From: Deltaproteobacteria bacterium
GTDB taxonomy: Bacteria; Myxococcota; Myxococcia; Myxococcales; 40CM-4-68-19
DNA length: 5,373 nucleotides
Direction of reading: 5' to 3'
Assembly: GCA_005879095.1 (NCBI GenBank)
Contig: VBLM01000094.1
Location: forward strand, 1-5,373
Every line of letters begins with the position of its first letter. The stretch's first letter is position 1. Below the pieces are notes generated by a model, which saw only the letters and a list, made by a program, of their open reading frames with translations, had not been told where the DNA came from and made no database searches. Position numbers and translations under genes: made by a program. Below are positions 5,372 to 5,373 of this stretch, piece after piece.

Positions 5372-5373
5372 GA

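Overview
The window is GC-rich (roughly two thirds G+C by eye) with strong G/C preference at third codon positions. Its gene content points to a myxobacterium-like member of the Myxococcota (former Deltaproteobacteria): a Tgl-type six-TPR pilotin lipoprotein, a secreted-type hypothetical with a Pro/Ala linker, and a membrane-anchored RodZ-like helix-turn-helix protein, all packed next to recO. The taxonomic call is an inference from these families, not from a marker gene.

Plus strand, 1 to 3830: one tightly packed run of same-direction genes. The last 31 codons of an unidentified protein overlap the start of folE2 (GTP cyclohydrolase IB) as ATGA. After a 30-base gap comes a 195-residue hypothetical protein. 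It overlaps by one base (TGATG) with a long open frame that joins an unrecognised 140-residue module to Tgl, the type IV pilus secretin-assembly lipoprotein. That frame ends in CTGA, overlapping a small RodZ-like protein whose best-fitting start is the rare codon CTG. This protein overlaps recO by one base (TGATG). Most junctions leave no room for a promoter or terminator, so co-transcription and translational coupling are likely from 912 onward and possibly from before the window.

Minus strand, 5373 to 3824: the C-terminal part of a thiamine-phosphate synthase (ThiE/TenI type) enters from the right edge and runs in the same frame, with no stop codon, into a FadL-like outer-membrane beta-barrel protein with its own internal signal peptide. 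The barrel gene converges on recO and their ends overlap by 7 bp.

The most unusual aspect is that the same arrangement occurs twice on opposite strands: a cytoplasmic-type module runs without a stop codon directly into an exported envelope protein whose signal sequence is therefore internal. A second oddity is an AT-rich patch inside recO, at the second zinc knuckle, which forms a perfect 9-1-9 inverted repeat in otherwise GC-rich coding DNA. I see no RNA genes, CRISPR arrays, insertion sequences or clear terminators.
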